From Bacillota bacterium (GTDB lineage: Bacteria > Bacillota_E > JAJZYS01 > JAILZS01): DNA of 7,392 nucleotides. The DNA lies in NCBI GenBank assembly GCA_021817625.1, contig JAKASY010000084.1:1-7392 (forward strand), given 5' to 3'. A model generated the notes under the pieces. That model made no database searches and was not told the DNA's origin. It was given only the letters and a program-made list of their open reading frames with translations. Below are positions 6,273 to 7,392 of the stretch, piece after piece (positions within the stretch are counted from its first letter, which is position 1; each line of letters opens with the position of its first letter). A program made the translations under genes and the position numbers.

Positions 6273-6587
6273 AATCAAGTGGTGATCTGCACGTACCGTG
6301 TCCAGGCGCAGCACGAGGCCCGCTTCGTCGAGCTCCTCTGGCGGCACTGGCGGACGCTGCGGGAGCTCGAGCTGGTCGTCGAGGAAACGTCGGCGGTCTA
6401 TCGCAGCGTGGACTCGCCCCCGACCTACGTGGACGTCTTCACCTGGGTCGAGGGCGGCTTCGACAGGGCGCACGAGCATCCCGACGTCCTCGCCGTGTGG
6501 GAGGCGATGGAGCCCCTCCTCGAAGAGCGAGGTGGCCTGCCGCGCTGGGACTTCCCGCACTACGAGCGCGTCGCGCTCGGTGCCTGA
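6267..6587 (+). CDS. Small protein resembling dimeric alpha/beta-barrel (ABM-like) domains, function unknown
   Basis: 106 residues. The order strand (VVICTYRVQ, 5-13), long helix (HEARFVELLWRHWRTLRELE, 16-35), strands (YRSVDSPP; TYVDVFTWVEGG, 53-64), helix (AHEHPDVLAVWEAMEPLLEE, 68-87) and a final segment WDFPHYERV matches ferredoxin-like dimeric alpha/beta-barrel proteins of the antibiotic biosynthesis monooxygenase type. The pattern VDVFTW followed by a helix beginning AHEHP and containing VWEAMEP recurs in small uncharacterised members. No catalytic residue can be named, and no reaction is claimed. The ATG at 6267 is preferred over the in-frame GTG at 6258 because that GTG lies inside the predicted -10 box. 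It is first in an operon with arsR, whose start overlaps its last codons. Confidence 0.72.
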   Translation: MANQVVICTYRVQAQHEARFVELLWRHWRTLRELELVVEETSAVYRSVDSPPTYVDVFTWVEGGFDRAHEHPDVLAVWEAMEPLLEERGGLPRWDFPHYERVALGA

Positions 6588-6882
6588 CAAGCCGAGGGGC
6601 CTGCGCGACCTGGAGGACCTGGACGCCGTGTTCGGCGCCCTCGCCCACCACACGCGCCGCACCATTCTGGCCGTGCTCCAGGCCCGCGGCGGCGCCATGA
6701 CCTCGGGCGAGATCGCCGCCCGCTTCGACTGCGCCTGGCCGACGACGTCGCGCCACCTGCGCGTCCTGCGGAAGGCCGGCCTGCTGCGGGTCTCGCTGCG
6801 TGGGCGCGAGCGCATCTACGCCGTCGACCGCGAGCGCCTCAAGGCCGTGGCCGGGGCGTGGATCGAGCGCTTTGCGCCCTGA
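6580..6882 (+). CDS. ArsR/SmtB-family winged-helix repressor without the metal-binding motif
   Basis: 100 residues, a normal length for the family. The helix-turn-helix core is visible: LDAVFGALAHHTRRTILAVL (14-33), then MTSGEIAARFDCAWPTTSRHL (about 40-60) as recognition region, RVLRKAGLLRVSLRGRERIY (61-80) as final helix and wing, and AVDRERLKAVAGAWIERF as dimer helix. The ELCVCDL metal site of true ArsR/SmtB sensors is absent and the only Cys is in the recognition region, so a metal sensor is unlikely. The sequence resembles the branch that often regulates a neighbouring small enzyme or START-domain gene. Start is GTG 6580, overlapping the upstream stop by 8 bases, which suggests translational coupling. 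A longer in-frame start at 6298 would run through the upstream gene in another frame and is not credible. It probably represses its own operon at the palindrome near 6267. Confidence 0.88.
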   Translation: MPDKPRGLRDLEDLDAVFGALAHHTRRTILAVLQARGGAMTSGEIAARFDCAWPTTSRHLRVLRKAGLLRVSLRGRERIYAVDRERLKAVAGAWIERFAP

Positions 6883-6910
6883 CCACGGGCCGGGTCGGAG
6901 TCGTCGGCGG

Positions 6911-7392
6911 GTCGCCGAGCGCCACGACGTGCTGGGCCCGCGTGAGGACGTGCGGCTGGGGTCGACGCCACCAGGAGAGCGCAGCCGAGGTGCGTGAGGC
7001 GATCCCACAAGAGGTGCTCGGTGCGGGTGGCGGTGCTGGGCGGGGCGGGTCGACGAGCTGGCCAGACGGTGCCCCTGCCAGGGCCGCGATCATGCGCTCG
7101 AAGCTCACCCCGGCCTCGCGGTACGACGCCACGAGGTAGCCGACGAAGCCCGTGAACCCCGCCACCTGCATCAGGTAGGTGGCGAACAGGGCGAAGTCGC
7201 CTACCGTGAAGGCGTGCGCGCGCATGGCCGCCGCTGCGGCTAGCATGACGAGCCCCGTACCGAGGTTGGCCACCTGCTGGAAGACGCCGTTCACCACGGC
7301 GTTCTGCGTGCCGTCCAGGACCACGGCGCGCCGTCGCACGGTCCCGAGCGCGTCGACGTGCGCGAGTGCCCGCGTGGTTGCGCCCGCGCCCT
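6911..7392 (-). pseudogene. Remnant of an ABC exporter (permease-ATPase fusion) lacking the ATPase core
   Basis: The frame is open from the window edge and reads the last part of a type IV-like exporter membrane domain: RRRAVVLDGTQNAVVN, ANLGTGLVMLAAAAAM, FALFATYLMQVAGFTGFVGY, then SFERMIAALAGAPSGQLVD (to about 7049). In intact relatives a linker and a full ATPase domain of about 200 residues follow. Here, within about 25 bases and in a different frame, comes TEHLLWDRLTHLGCALLVAST (about 7022-6959), the stretch just after Walker B/D-loop up to the H-loop. After one extra base near 6950 the first frame continues with VLTRAQHVVALGD (ending 6911), the usual end of the ATPase domain. Walker A, Q-loop, signature and Walker B are all missing and the H-loop His position reads Thr. 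This is best explained by an internal deletion plus frameshifts. The start lies outside. It converges with arsR and ends about 28 bp from it. Confidence 0.75.

Noticed and set aside
6298..6882. A long version of the ArsR protein (194 codons)
   Set aside because: The first 94 codons merely read the upstream gene in another frame; the HTH protein begins naturally at GTG 6580 and has the normal family length.

Overview
The window is very GC-rich (by eye about 70%), with strong GC bias in third codon positions, several GTG starts and one probable leaderless promoter. That fits a free-living, aerobic or facultative high-GC bacterium. Deinococcota, Chloroflexota and Actinomycetota are all plausible, and the sequence alone does not settle which. 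There are no RNA genes, CRISPR arrays, insertion sequences or phage genes. I did not find a convincing undescribed system. The window holds an intact metabolic core flanked by decaying genes.

Left flank (1-1383). A type II toxin-antitoxin pair lies on the minus strand: a Phd/YefM-type antitoxin (255-485) and a PIN-domain VapC-like toxin (1-258, running off the window). The toxin reading frame is interrupted by a single in-frame TAG at 151-153, and recognisable PIN sequence resumes in the same frame after it. The pair has a good sigma-70-type promoter (523-550) overlapping an inverted repeat suited to autorepression. Facing away from it is a short cupredoxin-like gene (584-982). It has a full set of type 1 copper ligands but no visible export signal, so it is probably 5'-truncated. 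About 400 bp without a convincing gene follow, containing two abutting hairpins.

Centre (1384-6121). An Fpg/Nei-family DNA glycosylase (plus strand) converges on a two-gene minus-strand operon. The first gene of that operon is paaZ (4088-6121), the bifunctional ring-opening hydrolase and aldehyde dehydrogenase of aerobic phenylacetate degradation, with all key residues visible. The second, 46 bp downstream, is a thiamine-diphosphate enzyme of the acetolactate-synthase-like group (2392-4041) with unknown substrate. No other paa gene is in view.

Right flank (6122-7392). Divergent from paaZ is a compact two-gene operon: a small protein resembling dimeric alpha/beta-barrel (antibiotic biosynthesis monooxygenase-like) proteins, and an ArsR-type repressor whose start overlaps its stop by 8 bases. 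The promoter sits so close to the first ATG that the mRNA is probably leaderless, and a 12-bp palindrome covers that ATG. At the right edge, on the minus strand, is the remnant of an ABC exporter. Its permease end runs directly into the last part of an ATPase domain, the ATP-binding core is missing, and a frameshift follows.
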